Shown: positions 1 through 8,336, counted from the first letter of the stretch. The stretch is DNA of 64,000 nt from Paracoccus lichenicola (GCF_009708075.1 NZ_WMBT01000003.1:186001-250000), one strand, 5' to 3'. Numbers and translations are program-made. The notes: a model not told the origin generated them from the letters alone.

Positions 1-536
1 AACGGACCGGTGCCGACGGGGTTGGTGGTAAGGCCGTCCGCACTGGCCGGGTCCAGCATCACCGCATCGCCCCAGGCCATCTTGAAGGGGAAATTGCCGT
101 CGGGGGCCTTCAAGGTCACGCGGACGGTCAGGGGGTCCAGGGCCTCGACGGATTCGATCCCCTGGAACAGCACCTTCTGGGCATTGGTGGAATCGGGCGC
201 CCGGGCGCGGTCCAGGGTGAAGGCCACGTCGCCGGCATCGAAGGCCGCGCCGTCGTGGAAGGTCACGCCGTCCTGCAGGTGAAAGACATAGGCGCGGCCC
301 TCGTCCTCGACATCCCAGCGTTCGGCCAGGGCAGGCTCGATGGCACCGTTCGGGCCGAAGCGGGTCAGGCCCTCGAAGACATTGGCATAGACGACCTCGT
401 CGGTCGCCGCCGCCGCGCCGCCGGTGGGGTCCAGGTTCGGGGGTTCCAGCACCAGCCCCAACGTGATGGCGTCCTGCGCCGCGGCGGGCAGCGCCAGCAG
501 CAGCAGCGCGGCCAGGGGTTTCAGGGCATGGATCAT
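1..536 (-). CDS. ABC transporter substrate-binding protein, family 5 (N-terminal part)
   Basis: Periplasmic solute-binding protein of the dipeptide/oligopeptide (SBP_bac_5) class, cut by the window edge: the first 178 residues are visible. It begins with a signal peptide (MIHALKPLAALLLLALPAAAQD) followed by LEPPNLDPT, VYANVFEGLTRF and the VTFHDGAAFDAGDVAFTL block that typifies peptide-binding proteins. Its ATG overlaps the stop codon of the preceding phosphatidylcholine synthase gene by ATGA, so the two are probably co-transcribed. The substrate cannot be told from this fragment. Permease and ATPase genes would be expected beyond the left edge. Confidence 0.85.
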   Translation of the reverse strand, partial: MIHALKPLAALLLLALPAAAQDAITLGLVLEPPNLDPTGGAAAATDEVVYANVFEGLTRFGPNGAIEPALAERWDVEDEGRAYVFHLQDGVTFHDGAAFDAGDVAFTLDRARAPDSTNAQKVLFQGIESVEALDPLTVRVTLKAPDGNFPFKMAWGDAVMLDPASADGLTTNPVGTGP

Positions 537-1237
537 GGGCGTCCCCCTTGGCGTTCGGGCATCAGTTGCTGCGCGGCCCCTGCCAGCATCAGCCACAGGG
601 ATGTCACGACCAGGCCCCAGTTGGCCCAGCTGTCGGGATGGAAATCGACCCAGGCCGCGCGGGCGGCGAAGACGCACCACAGGATCGCGATGGGCAGGGA
701 AATCGCCCGCCAGCGTTCGGTACGCACGGGGTGGATGAACTTGATCGGCAAAAACATCGCCACCGTCAGCGCGACGATGATCGTCAGGATCACCGTCCAG
801 TGCGGGTCGGTCGCGAACAGGACCAGCACCACCATGTTCCAGCAGCCCGGAAAGCCGGAAAACGAATTGTCCCTGGTCTTCATCCGCGTGTCCGCGAAAT
901 AGATCACGCTGCCATAGACGATCACGATGATCGCGAACCAGCCGGTCCAGCCGGACAGCAGCCCCGACTTGAACAGCGCATAGGCCGGGATGAACACATA
1001 GGTCAGATAGTCGATGATCAGGTCCATCAGCACGCCGTCATAGTTCGGCGAATGGATCTTGACATCATAGCGCCGCGCCAGGGGACCGTCGATGCCATCG
1101 ACGACCAGGGCCACGACCAGCCACAGGAACATCAGCGACCACTTGCCCTCGACCGCGGCGAGCATCGCCAGCATCGACAGCACCGCGCCAGTGGCGGTCA
1201 GCAGGTGGACGGACAGGGCTTTGTGTTGTGTCTTCAT
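533..1237 (-). CDS. pcs: Phosphatidylcholine synthase
   Basis: Inner-membrane CDP-alcohol phosphatidyltransferase, 234 aa, which joins choline to CDP-diacylglycerol to give phosphatidylcholine in one step. The catalytic signature is present: D47, D50-G51, A54-R55, G68, D72 and D76, in the DGIDGPLAR...DGVLMDLIIDY arrangement typical of Pcs. Several hydrophobic helices follow (about residues 15-45, 75-110, 130-165, 180-225). The size matches the family. Pcs is typical of alphaproteobacteria that live with eukaryotic choline. The link to the downstream binding protein is positional; a choline-related ligand for that protein would be speculation. Confidence 0.93.
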   Translation of the reverse strand: MKTQHKALSVHLLTATGAVLSMLAMLAAVEGKWSLMFLWLVVALVVDGIDGPLARRYDVKIHSPNYDGVLMDLIIDYLTYVFIPAYALFKSGLLSGWTGWFAIIVIVYGSVIYFADTRMKTRDNSFSGFPGCWNMVVLVLFATDPHWTVILTIIVALTVAMFLPIKFIHPVRTERWRAISLPIAILWCVFAARAAWVDFHPDSWANWGLVVTSLWLMLAGAAQQLMPERQGGRP

Positions 1238-1286
1238 GGGCCGGTTCTGGCAGCTTGGCGGCGATCACGCAACCGTGCTTGGCGGG

Positions 1287-2009
1287 TCAACGCAGGATCG
1301 GCGGGCCTTTGGGGCGTGGCTGGGGCGCGGGTTCCTCGACCGTCAGGTCGAAGCGCAGCACGCCCGCGGGCAGGGCCGCGTCGGTGAAGCTGACATCGAC
1401 GCCGCCGGGCTGCGGGGGCAGGAAGGCCAGCGCCTCGGCCAGGGCCTTGGCGATGGCGGGCTGATGGGCGGGATCGGCGCCCGCGACCAGGACCACGTGA
1501 GCGTCCCCTGTCCCGGCCAGCGCCGCCCCGGCGATGAGGCCGCGCATGTCGCCCAGGCGTTCGGCCAGGGGCTGCGCCAAGGCCGTGACCACGGCGGGGG
1601 CGGGCGGGGTCAGGCGCAGGCGGGCATCCGTCGCCTGGGGCGCGGCGGACAGCGCCCCGGTCAGCCAGTCCAGCATCGCGGCATCCAGCAGCATTTCCGA
1701 CGCCTTGCCCGGATTGACCAGCAGCCCCGCGCCTTCGGATTTCAGCAGGCCCGCCAGCACCCGCCCCGGCATCGCCGCATAGGCGGTGGGTCCGCCGAAG
1801 AAGCCCGCCAGCCGGTCCTCGGTATCGCAGGCCAATGCCACGGGACCGGTTTCCAGCGGGAAGATGCGCAGTTCCACCCGGTCGCCCGCAGGTTCCGCGA
1901 CCAGGGCCACGGCCAGTTCGGTATCTGCCAGCCGCGACAGCATCCGCGCGCGTTGGGGCGCGTCGGCGTCGTGGAAGGGACGGGGGGCAAGGTCGTCAAG
2001 CGCGGTCAT
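1287..2009 (-). CDS. SseB family protein
   Basis: A 240-aa soluble protein resembling SseB, a family of unknown biochemical role named from enhanced serine sensitivity in E. coli. Visible family traits are the N-terminal block around FHDADAPQRARMLSRLADTEL, the central FPLETGPVALACDTEDRLAGF strand and the AYAAMPGRVLAGLL / LLVNPGKASEMLLDAAMLDWL blocks. No signal peptide or membrane segment is seen. It ends 49 bases before the start of pcs on the same strand and may share its transcript. Function is unassigned. Confidence 0.8.
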   Translation of the reverse strand: MTALDDLAPRPFHDADAPQRARMLSRLADTELAVALVAEPAGDRVELRIFPLETGPVALACDTEDRLAGFFGGPTAYAAMPGRVLAGLLKSEGAGLLVNPGKASEMLLDAAMLDWLTGALSAAPQATDARLRLTPPAPAVVTALAQPLAERLGDMRGLIAGAALAGTGDAHVVLVAGADPAHQPAIAKALAEALAFLPPQPGGVDVSFTDAALPAGVLRFDLTVEEPAPQPRPKGPPILR

Positions 2010-2129
2010 GGCGGGGCCTTTCGCGGAAAAGAGCGTGGTCCTGCCCTAATGGCGCCGCGTTCCCCGGACAAGTCCAAGCTGACGCAAGCGTGATTCCTTC
2101 GGGGTGCCCTGCGCGCCCATATTCCCCCC

Positions 2130-3128
2130 ATGAACCGACGCGCCCTTTTGCTGACCGCCAGCCTGTCCCCGCTGCTTGCCGCGCCCGCCTTGGCGCAGGC
2201 GGGCCTGACCCCGATCCTGGACGAGGCCGCGCGCCTCGAAAACCTGCGCGCCGTTGCCGTCTGGCACGATGGCGCGGAAATCGCCGCCAAAGGCTATGGC
2301 CGCTTCACCCCCGACAGCCCCACCAACATCAAGTCGGCCTCGAAGTCGATCATCTCGGCCCTGGCAGGCATCGCCATCGACCGGGGCGTGCTGGACGGTC
2401 CTGACCAACCCATTGCCCCGATCCTGCGGGACGATCTGCCCGCCGATCCCGACCCCCGGCTGGCGCGGGTGACGCTGGGCAACCTCTTGTCCATGCAGGC
2501 GGGGCTGGAGCGGCAGTCGGGCGCGAACTACGGGGCATGGGTCAGCAGCCGCAACTGGGTGCGCGCCGCCCTGGCCGCGCCCTTCACCCAGGATCCGGGC
2601 GGGCGGATGCAGTATTCGACGGCCTCGACGCATCTGGTGTCGGCGATCCTGACGCGGGTGACGGGCCGGTCCACGCTGGATCTGGCGCGCGACTGGCTGG
2701 GCGCGGTGCCCGGTTTCCGCATCACGGGATGGGAGCGCGATCCCCAGGGCATCCATCTGGGCGGCAACCAGATGGCGATGAGCACGCGGTCCCTGCTGGC
2801 CTTCGGCGCGGTCTACGCGGACGGCGGCCGCGCGGGCGGGCGGCAGGTCGTGCCCGCCGACTGGATCGAGCAAAGCTGGCAGCCGCGCACCGCCTCGATC
2901 TTCAGCGGGCAGGGCTACGGCTATGGCTGGTTCATCGGCGAGGCCAGCGGGCGTCCGGTGCGATACGGCTGGGGTTACGGCGGGCAGATGATCTATGTCT
3001 TTCCGGCGGCCGGGCGGCATCCCGCAGCGGCCATCGCCATGACCTCGGACCCCGACCAGCCCTCGGCGCGGACGGGGTATCGCAACGACCTGCACGGGCT
3101 GGCCGACCGCATCGTGCAAACCCTGTAG
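2130..3128 (+). CDS. Serine hydrolase, beta-lactamase/penicillin-binding-protein fold
   Basis: A 332-aa exported serine hydrolase of the class C beta-lactamase superfamily. It opens with a signal peptide (MNRRALLLTASLSPLLAAPA, cleavage near ALAQA). The nucleophile motif SxxK is S69-A-S-K72 in NIKSASKSII, and later blocks (LLSMQAGLERQ, MQYSTASTHLVSAIL, GYGYGWFIGE, YGWGYGGQMIYVFP) fit 6-aminohexanoate-dimer-hydrolase and esterase relatives. Whether it cuts an ester, amide or peptidoglycan fragment cannot be told. The gene stands alone and ends at a double palindrome shared with the convergent bamE. Confidence 0.85.
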   Translation: MNRRALLLTASLSPLLAAPALAQAGLTPILDEAARLENLRAVAVWHDGAEIAAKGYGRFTPDSPTNIKSASKSIISALAGIAIDRGVLDGPDQPIAPILRDDLPADPDPRLARVTLGNLLSMQAGLERQSGANYGAWVSSRNWVRAALAAPFTQDPGGRMQYSTASTHLVSAILTRVTGRSTLDLARDWLGAVPGFRITGWERDPQGIHLGGNQMAMSTRSLLAFGAVYADGGRAGGRQVVPADWIEQSWQPRTASIFSGQGYGYGWFIGEASGRPVRYGWGYGGQMIYVFPAAGRHPAAAIAMTSDPDQPSARTGYRNDLHGLADRIVQTL

Positions 3129-3186
3129 GGTGCGTGCTTGCACGCACCTGTGATGCGCCGCTTTTGGTGCGTGCAAGCACGCACCC
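3128..3186. repeat. Double palindrome, 21-bp inverted repeat between convergent genes
   Basis: Two 21-base arms, 3128-3148 and 3166-3186, are exact reverse complements. Each arm is also a near-perfect hairpin in itself: GGTGCGTGC and GCACGCACC with a two-base loop (TT in one, AA in the other). The unit starts inside the stop codon of the serine hydrolase and ends four bases before the 3' end of bamE. It is well placed as a bidirectional terminator, and its composite structure also resembles a REP-type repeat. Neither role is proven. Confidence 0.75.
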
Positions 3187-3190
3187 CACG

Positions 3191-3640
3191 TCAGTCGATA
3201 AAATCGCCCGCCTGGATGTTGCCCAGGTTGCCCAGCAACTGCCCGATCAGCGAGATCTCGGTCACGCTGCCCTCGGTCACGCGGCGCGACAGGGTGACGA
3301 CGCGGCCCCGCTCCAGCCCGAAGCGTTCGACATTGCTGACCACGCCGTCGGGGGCAAAGGACACGGCCACGACCTCGCGGCTGACCTCGCTCGGCTCCAG
3401 CGCGCCATAGTGGCGCCAGCGGGATCCCACGTAATACCAGCCCGAGCCGGTCAGCAGGCCCTGCGCCGAGGGGCGGCCGATCAGCCCCTGAAGCTCGTCC
3501 ACGGTGGTCTGGCCGACGACGACCTGCGACAAGTCCTCGGGCGCGGGGATGAAGCCGTGGTTGCGATACACCGGCGTGCAGGCGGCAAGGCCAAGAACGG
3601 CCACGAAAGCCAAAACCATGAGATGCCGGATGGCTGTCAT
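3191..3640 (-). CDS. bamE: Outer-membrane assembly lipoprotein BamE
   Basis: A 149-aa lipoprotein of the SmpA/OmlA family, a small subunit of the BAM complex that inserts beta-barrel proteins into the outer membrane. The lipobox is LAAC (VAVLGLAACTPVY), so the mature protein begins with a lipidated cysteine. The BamE core follows: VVVGQTTVDELQGLIGRPS, then GSGWYYVGSRW and VAVSFAPDGVVSNVERFGL. The ATG at 3640 is chosen because AGGAAAG lies just upstream and it gives a proper signal sequence; the frame stays open 17 codons further. Confidence 0.92.
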   Translation of the reverse strand: MTAIRHLMVLAFVAVLGLAACTPVYRNHGFIPAPEDLSQVVVGQTTVDELQGLIGRPSAQGLLTGSGWYYVGSRWRHYGALEPSEVSREVVAVSFAPDGVVSNVERFGLERGRVVTLSRRVTEGSVTEISLIGQLLGNLGNIQAGDFID

Positions 3641-3787
3641 TCCGTCTTTCCTTTGCAAGGGCCTGTTGACGCGGCCCGCCCGGCTTAGCAAACTCGGGCA
3701 CCGCGCTCAAGAATGACAATCCCGTCGCGGGTTTGCCGCCCCTCATACCATCGGCAACGTCCCGCCGCCACGACCCTCGAGGCCCCC

Positions 3788-4312
3788 ATGACCAGCCCAT
3801 CCCCGCAGCCGGAACGCCTGCGCGTCGCCCATCTGAACCCGCGCGCGCCCAATCCCTTTTCCCTGGCGCCCGATGCCGACCGCTGCGCCGCCATCGCGGC
3901 CGAGCTGGGCATCGACGGCCTGTCGAAGCTGTCCTTCGAGGGCGAGATCCGGGCCGAGGGGGGCGAGGCCTGGGCGCTGAAGGGCCGGTTGCGCGCCCGC
4001 GTCGTCCAGCCTTGCGTGGTGACGCTGAAGCCGGTCAGGACCACCCTGGACGAGGCGGTCGAGCGTCATTATTCGCCCCACCTGACCGCGCCCGAGGGCG
4101 ACGAGATCGAGATGCCGGACGACACGCTGGAACCCCTGGGCCAGTTCATCGACCTGGCCGCCGTGATGATCGAGGAACTGGCGCTCGCCCTGCCCGAATA
4201 CCCCCGTGCCGAAGGGGTGGCCTTCGACGCGCCGCCTGCCGATCCCGCCCCCGACACCCGCCGCCCCTTCGCGGATCTGGACAAGCTGCTGCGCAAGCCG
4301 GACGCGGACTAG
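3788..4312 (+). CDS. DUF177 family protein (YceD-like)
   Basis: A 174-aa soluble protein of the DUF177/YceD family, which in bacteria usually sits directly before rpmF and is tied to 23S rRNA or large-subunit maturation. The family block is present: LRARVVQPCVVTLKPVRTTLDEAVERHY, then the acidic stretch EGDEIEMPDDTLEPLGQFIDLAAVMIEELALALPEYPR. The ATG at 3788 is preferred because it starts at MTSPSPQPERLRVAHL, while the 25 upstream codons look non-coding. It lies before rpmF as expected, separated by 235 bases that hold a likely rpmF promoter. Confidence 0.87.
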   Translation: MTSPSPQPERLRVAHLNPRAPNPFSLAPDADRCAAIAAELGIDGLSKLSFEGEIRAEGGEAWALKGRLRARVVQPCVVTLKPVRTTLDEAVERHYSPHLTAPEGDEIEMPDDTLEPLGQFIDLAAVMIEELALALPEYPRAEGVAFDAPPADPAPDTRRPFADLDKLLRKPDAD

Positions 4313-4436
4313 GCGATTCCCCCGGGCGTTGCGCCCCTGCCACAGGGCGCGGGGTTTTCGACGGGGCGGCGTGCCTGGCGCTGGCGGAAACGGCGCGCGC
4401 AGGTGCAATTAGCCCTGTCCGACCCGCCGCAAGGGG

Positions 4437-4465
4437 TTGCGGGCGGGGCCGTCATGGCGTATCTG
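4437..4465 (+). promoter_or_regulatory. Candidate sigma-70 promoter for rpmF-plsX-fabH
   Basis: TTGCGG (4437-4442) and TATCTG (4460-4465) are separated by 17 bases and lie 82 bases before the rpmF start. This is the best match in the 235-base gap after the DUF177 gene. No other gene is seen in that gap. Confidence 0.45.
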
Positions 4466-4547
4466 CGCGGTTCATTTACGAATTCCATCCCAAAGGGTGC
4501 GCAAGAACGCCTGCGCGTCGCACCCCCTACAAACCCGAGGTTGTGAC

Positions 4548-4754
4548 ATGGCTGTCCCTCAGAATCGCGTTACCCGGTCCCGCCGGAACATGCGCCGCGC
4601 CCACGATGCCCTGGTCGCCGGCAATCCGAACGAATGCTCGAACTGCGGAGAGCTGAAGCGTCCGCACCACGTCTGCCCGTCCTGCGGCCATTATGCCGAC
4701 CGCGAAGTCGTGGCGCAGGCGAACACGACCGACCTGGACGACGACGCGGCCTGA
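4548..4754 (+). CDS. rpmF: 50S ribosomal protein L32
   Basis: A 68-aa basic ribosomal protein of the large subunit, beginning with the invariant [20 protein letters not shown]. Four cysteines (C30, C33, C43, C46) form the zinc-ribbon of the C+ type of L32, in CSNC...CPSC. It is followed 22 bases later by plsX, the common bacterial rpmF-plsX-fabH order that couples ribosome and lipid supply. The ATG at 4548 fixes the conserved N-terminus; the frame is open further upstream without support. Confidence 0.97.
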   Translation: MAVPQNRVTRSRRNMRRAHDALVAGNPNECSNCGELKRPHHVCPSCGHYADREVVAQANTTDLDDDAA

Positions 4755-4776
4755 TCGGGCTTGGCATCCGCGCCAG

Positions 4777-5877
4777 ATGACCGACCGTGACGTGACTCAA
4801 GCCGCAGCCCCTGCCCCTGACCACGGGGGCAGCGTTGTCATATCGGTCGATGCCATGGGCGGCGATCGCGGCCCTGCGGCGGTTGTCGCGGGCATGGCCG
4901 AAAGCGCGGCCAAGAACCCCCAGATCCGGTTCATCGTGCATGGCGACGAGGCAGAGCTTCGCCGCCTTGTCGGCCGCAGGAAGGCGCTTGCCGGACGCTG
5001 CGACATCCGCCACGCAGGCGGTGTCGTCACCATGGACGACAAGCCCAGCCAGATCGTGCGCAAGGGCGACGGCACCTCGATGTGGTCGGCCCTCGAATCG
5101 GTCAAGACGGGCGAGGCCGGGGCCGCCGTCAGCTGCGGCAACACCGGGGCGCTGATGGCGCTGTCGATGCTGCGCCTGCGCAGGCTGCCGGGCGTGAACC
5201 GCCCCGCCATCGCCTGCTTGTGGCCGTCGCTGAACCCGCAGGGCTTCAACATCATGCTGGACGTGGGCGCCGACATCCGCGCCGATGCGCATGACCTGCT
5301 GCAATATGCGCTGATGGGCGCCTCCTACGGGCGCAACGGCCTGGGGCTGACCCGGCCCCGCGTCGGGTTGCTGAACGTGGGAACCGAGGAACACAAGGGC
5401 CGGGCCGAACTGAAGCAGGCCCAGGACATGCTGGCGGCCGCCGCCGATGCGGGCCAGTTCGAGTATGTGGGCTTTGTCGAAGGCGGCGACCTGCCCTCGG
5501 CGCGCGTGGATGTGATCGTGACGGACGGTTTCACCGGCAACATCGCCTTGAAGACCGGCGAGGGCACGGCCAAGCTGGTCGGCACCCTGCTGAAGGACGC
5601 CTTCGCGAATTCCATCATGTCCAAGTTTGCCGCCGTGCTGGCGATGACCTCACTCAAGCGCCTGCAGACGCGGATCGACCCGCGCCGCGTGAACGGCGGG
5701 ATTTTCCTGGGCCTGAACGGCACGGTGATCAAGTCGCATGGCTCGGCCGACGCGACGGGCGTGTCGGCGGCGATCAAGCTGGCCTTCACGCTGGCGAAAT
5801 CGGGCTTCCAGGACCGGCTGGCCGCGCGCGTGGCCCAGGCCGCCGCCAGCGCCCCGGGCGCCGAGGCCGCATCGTGA
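4777..5877 (+). CDS. plsX: Phosphate acyltransferase PlsX
   Basis: A 366-aa enzyme that converts acyl-ACP and phosphate to acyl-phosphate, the first step of glycerophospholipid synthesis through PlsX-PlsY. Diagnostic blocks are ISVDAMGGDRGPAAVVAGM, AAVSCGNTGALMALSM, RPAIACLWPS, GLLNVGTEEHKGRAEL, DVIVTDGFTGNIALKTGEG and FLGLNGTVIKSHGSAD. The ATG at 4777 begins a short acidic leader before the core; the open frame reaches further upstream into rpmF but has no homology there. The stop overlaps the GTG of fabH (GTGA), which implies translational coupling. Confidence 0.96.
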   Translation: MTDRDVTQAAAPAPDHGGSVVISVDAMGGDRGPAAVVAGMAESAAKNPQIRFIVHGDEAELRRLVGRRKALAGRCDIRHAGGVVTMDDKPSQIVRKGDGTSMWSALESVKTGEAGAAVSCGNTGALMALSMLRLRRLPGVNRPAIACLWPSLNPQGFNIMLDVGADIRADAHDLLQYALMGASYGRNGLGLTRPRVGLLNVGTEEHKGRAELKQAQDMLAAAADAGQFEYVGFVEGGDLPSARVDVIVTDGFTGNIALKTGEGTAKLVGTLLKDAFANSIMSKFAAVLAMTSLKRLQTRIDPRRVNGGIFLGLNGTVIKSHGSADATGVSAAIKLAFTLAKSGFQDRLAARVAQAAASAPGAEAAS

Positions 5878-6848
5878 CGCTGCGTTCGGTGGTGCGCGGC
5901 ACCGGCCATTACCTGCCCGACCGCGTGGTCCCGAACAGCTGGTTCGAGGAGCGGCTGGACACCACCGACGACTGGATCCGGTCCCGCACCGGGATCGAGC
6001 GGCGGCATTTCGCGGCCGAAGGACAGGCCACCAGCGACATGGGCCTGCGCGCCGCGCGGGCGGCGCTGGACAAGGCGGGGCTGCGGCCCGACGACATCGA
6101 CGGGATCGTGCTCGCGACCTCGACCCCCGACCATACCTTTCCCGCCTCGGCCACGATGATCCAGTATGGGTTGGGGATGACCCATGGCTTTGCCTATGAC
6201 GTGCAGGCCGTCTGCGCGGGCTTCGTCTTCGCCCTGGCCAATGCGGACGCGATGATTCGCGCCGGCATGGCCAGGCGCGTCCTGGTCATCGGGTCCGAGA
6301 CCTTCTCGCGCATCATGGACTGGACGGACCGCGGCACCTGCGTGCTGTTCGGCGACGGGGCCGGGGCGGTCGTTCTGGAAGGCCAGGACGGCGCCGGGAC
6401 CAGCGACGACCGGGGGATCCTGGCCAGCGACCTCAACAGCGACGGCCAGTATCGCGAACTGCTGTATGTCGATGGCGGCGTGTCCACCACCGGCACGGCG
6501 GGGCAGTTGCGGATGCAGGGCAACCTTGTCTTCCGCCACGCCGTCGAAAAGCTGGCCAAGACCGCGCATGTCGCGCTGGACAAGGCCGGGCTGACCCCCG
6601 CGCAGGTGGACTGGCTGGTCCCCCACCAGGCCAACGCCCGCATCATCACGGCGACGGCGCAAAAGATGGGCCTGCCCATGGACAAGGTGATCCTGACGGT
6701 GGCCGATCACGGCAACACCTCGGCGGCTTCGATCCCGCTGGCCCTGTCGGTCGCCGACAGCCAGGGCCGCTTCGCCCCCGGCGACGTGATCCTGACCGAG
6801 GCGATCGGCGGCGGTCTCAGCTGGGGTTCCGTGGTCCTGCGCTGGTAG
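5874..6848 (+). CDS. fabH: 3-oxoacyl-ACP synthase III (KAS III)
   Basis: A 324-aa condensing enzyme that starts fatty-acid synthesis from acetyl-CoA and malonyl-ACP. The catalytic triad is visible: C114 in QAVCAGF, H251 in VPHQANARI and N281 in DHGNTSAASIP. The length is standard. Translation starts at a GTG that overlaps the plsX stop codon. With plsX and rpmF it forms one operon. The substrate-pocket residues do not allow branched- and straight-chain primers to be told apart. Confidence 0.96.
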   Translation: MTLRSVVRGTGHYLPDRVVPNSWFEERLDTTDDWIRSRTGIERRHFAAEGQATSDMGLRAARAALDKAGLRPDDIDGIVLATSTPDHTFPASATMIQYGLGMTHGFAYDVQAVCAGFVFALANADAMIRAGMARRVLVIGSETFSRIMDWTDRGTCVLFGDGAGAVVLEGQDGAGTSDDRGILASDLNSDGQYRELLYVDGGVSTTGTAGQLRMQGNLVFRHAVEKLAKTAHVALDKAGLTPAQVDWLVPHQANARIITATAQKMGLPMDKVILTVADHGNTSAASIPLALSVADSQGRFAPGDVILTEAIGGGLSWGSVVLRW

Positions 6849-6851
6849 GCC

Positions 6852-7130
6852 CTATTTCAACTGAGAATCCTTGCTGCCGCGCCGGTTGATGCCCGCCGCC
6901 GGGCGATAAGCCCGGTCGCGGTCAGCCTGACACCCCACGCACAGTTGCACCCCCGGCAGGGCCTTGCGCCGCGCTTCGGGGATGGGTTCGTCGCAGTCGA
7001 TGCAGGTCAGCGCGCTTTCCCGGACCGCCCTGGCCTGTCCGGCGCGCAGGCGGGCGCGGGCCACGGCCTCGGCCGTGCTGATCTCGATCTGGTCGTTCAC
7101 CGCGTCGTCGCGCGCCCATCCTCCGGCCAT
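6852..7130 (-). CDS. DksA/TraR-type C4 zinc-finger protein
   Basis: A 92-aa protein with the zinc finger C43-x2-C46 ... C64-x2-C67 (TCIDCDEPIP, LCVGCQ) found at the end of DksA/TraR proteins. It lacks most of the long coiled coil of DksA, so it belongs to the short TraR-like or YbiI group. DksA relatives bind the secondary channel of RNA polymerase; a similar role here is inferred. The ATG at 7130 has an AGGGAGAGGAAA ribosome site. It converges on fabH with only three bases between the two genes. Confidence 0.85.
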   Translation of the reverse strand: MAGGWARDDAVNDQIEISTAEAVARARLRAGQARAVRESALTCIDCDEPIPEARRKALPGVQLCVGCQADRDRAYRPAAGINRRGSKDSQLK

Positions 7131-7224
7131 TTTCCTCTCCCTCGGTTCAGCGGAAAGATAGGACCCGGGACGCCTTTTGCAACGCCCGCCCCTTTCCCGC
7201 CGGAACGAAAAGGCGCGCTTCTCG

Positions 7225-7253
7225 TTGACAGGCGGAAGAATTGCCACCATCCT
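7225..7253 (+). promoter_or_regulatory. Candidate promoter for ihfA
   Basis: A perfect -35 hexamer TTGACA (7225-7230) is followed after 17 bases by CATCCT (7248-7253), 23 bases before the ihfA start. The -10 match is weak but common in high-G+C alphaproteobacteria. AAAGGGGAAAAG just before the ATG is the ribosome site. Confidence 0.5.
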
Positions 7254-7276
7254 TGTGAAATCAAAGGGGAAAAGTC

Positions 7277-7579
7277 ATGAGTGACAAGACGCTGACTCGG
7301 ATGGATCTCGCAGAGGCCGTTTTTCGGGATGTCGGCCTGTCACGCCACGAATCCGCCCAGCTGGTGGAATCGGTGCTTGAACATATCTCGAACGCGCTGG
7401 TCAGGGGCGAGCAGGTGAAGATCTCCTCCTTCGGCACCTTCAGCCTGCGCGACAAGAACGAACGCATCGGCCGCAACCCCAAGACGGGCGAGGAAGTGCC
7501 CATCACTCCGCGCCGCGTGCTGTCCTTCCGCCCCTCGCATCTGATGAAGGACCGCGTGGCGGCCGGGAACAAGGGCTGA
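7277..7579 (+). CDS. ihfA: Integration host factor subunit alpha
   Basis: A 100-aa DNA-bending protein of the HU/IHF family that pairs with IhfB and binds specific sites in nucleoid, replication and regulatory DNA. The family signature is clear: [22 protein letters not shown] with the beta-arm tip, followed by [18 protein letters not shown]. The N-terminal [13 protein letters not shown] matches the alpha rather than the beta subunit. A MerR regulator follows 17 bases later, the usual ihfA-merR order, and probably shares the transcript. Confidence 0.96.
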   Translation: MSDKTLTRMDLAEAVFRDVGLSRHESAQLVESVLEHISNALVRGEQVKISSFGTFSLRDKNERIGRNPKTGEEVPITPRRVLSFRPSHLMKDRVAAGNKG

Positions 7580-7596
7580 GGGGCGGTTCGGACTGA

Positions 7597-8139
7597 ATGA
7601 CGAAAGGCGCAGACGCATTCCGGTCGATTGGCGAGGTCGCAAGGCTTCTGGGCGTGGCACCCCATGTCCTGCGCTATTGGGAAACCCAGTTTCCGCTGCT
7701 GAAACCGATGAAGCGCCCCGACGGGCGGCGCTATTACCGCCCCGAGGACGTGCGTCTGGCCGCGGGCCTTTGCACCGTCCTGCGCGACGAGGGGCTGACG
7801 ATCCGGGGCGCAAAGAAGCTGCTGGCCCGCGACCGCGGCGCCACCGTGCGCGAACGCGGGCTGGAACGGCTGGCCGGCCTTGCCGACATCGACGAGGCCG
7901 CCGAACCCCTGCCCGAGATCGACAGCCTCGAGGACGAGGCCGACGTGATGCCCCATGGCCCAAGGTCGCGCCACCGCCGCCGCAGGACGCTGCCGGACAA
8001 GGTGCCGCTGTCGGGATGGCTGGCCGATGTGGTCGCCATGAACGCCCGGCTGCGCGATCTGCGGCCCACGGATGCCGCCGCGCCCCGGCAGCAAGAGACG
8101 CTGGCACGACTGCGCGACGCCCTGGCGCGGATTTGCTGA
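7597..8139 (+). CDS. MerR family transcriptional regulator
   Basis: A 180-aa DNA-binding protein with an N-terminal MerR winged helix (about residues 6-75): FRSIGEVARLLGVAPHVLRYWETQFPLLKP, then GRRYYRPEDVRLAAGL. The C-terminal half is acidic then arginine-rich and carries no obvious effector-binding cysteines, unlike metal sensors. This ihfA-linked MerR type is conserved in proteobacteria, but its regulon is unknown to me. Its position directly before the tRNA-Pro gene seems incidental. Confidence 0.88.
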   Translation: MTKGADAFRSIGEVARLLGVAPHVLRYWETQFPLLKPMKRPDGRRYYRPEDVRLAAGLCTVLRDEGLTIRGAKKLLARDRGATVRERGLERLAGLADIDEAAEPLPEIDSLEDEADVMPHGPRSRHRRRRTLPDKVPLSGWLADVVAMNARLRDLRPTDAAAPRQQETLARLRDALARIC

Positions 8140-8180
8140 CATTCCCGGCGGACAAGGCGCAGATTTCCGCATTGCGGCCC

Positions 8181-8210
8181 TTGTGCAGCGCCGCCGGATC
8201 GCTCTATACG
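8181..8210 (+). promoter_or_regulatory. Candidate promoter of tRNA-Pro
   Basis: TTGTGC (8181-8186) and TATACG (8205-8210) lie 18 bases apart and end eight bases before the tRNA. This spacing is right for a short-leader stable-RNA transcript. Confidence 0.45.
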
Positions 8211-8218
8211 GTGCGCGT

Positions 8219-8296
8219 CGGGCCGTGGCGCAGTCTGGTTAGCGCGTCCGTCTGGGGGGCGGAAGGCCGAGAGTTCGAATCTCTCCGGCCCGACCA
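8219..8296 (+). tRNA. tRNA-Pro (anticodon GGG)
   Basis: Full cloverleaf: acceptor CGGGCCG (8219-8225) pairs with CGGCCCG (8286-8292). The D arm is GCGC (8228-8231) with GCGC (8242-8245). The anticodon stem is TCCGT (8247-8251) with GCGGA (8259-8263), and the loop CTGGGGG puts GGG at positions 34-36. The T arm is GAGAG-TTCGAAT-CTCTC (8269-8285). A73 is at 8293 and CCA is encoded (8294-8296). It reads CCC/CCU proline codons. A strong terminator follows at once. Confidence 0.97.
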
Positions 8297-8300
8297 TTCC

Positions 8301-8336
8301 GAAAACGCCCATCCCCTTGCGGGGGTGGGCGTTTTC
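8301..8336 (+). terminator. Rho-independent terminator after tRNA-Pro
   Basis: GAAAACGCCCATCCCC (8301-8316) pairs with GGGGGTGGGCGTTTTC (8321-8336) around a TTGC loop, with one G-U pair. The A/T ends make it work in both directions; here it closes the tRNA transcript five bases after the CCA. Confidence 0.9.

Noticed and set aside
8219..8296. tRNA-Pro as an integration (att) site
   Set aside because: No integrase, no direct repeat of the tRNA 3' end and no island follows; the terminator and dcd come directly after.
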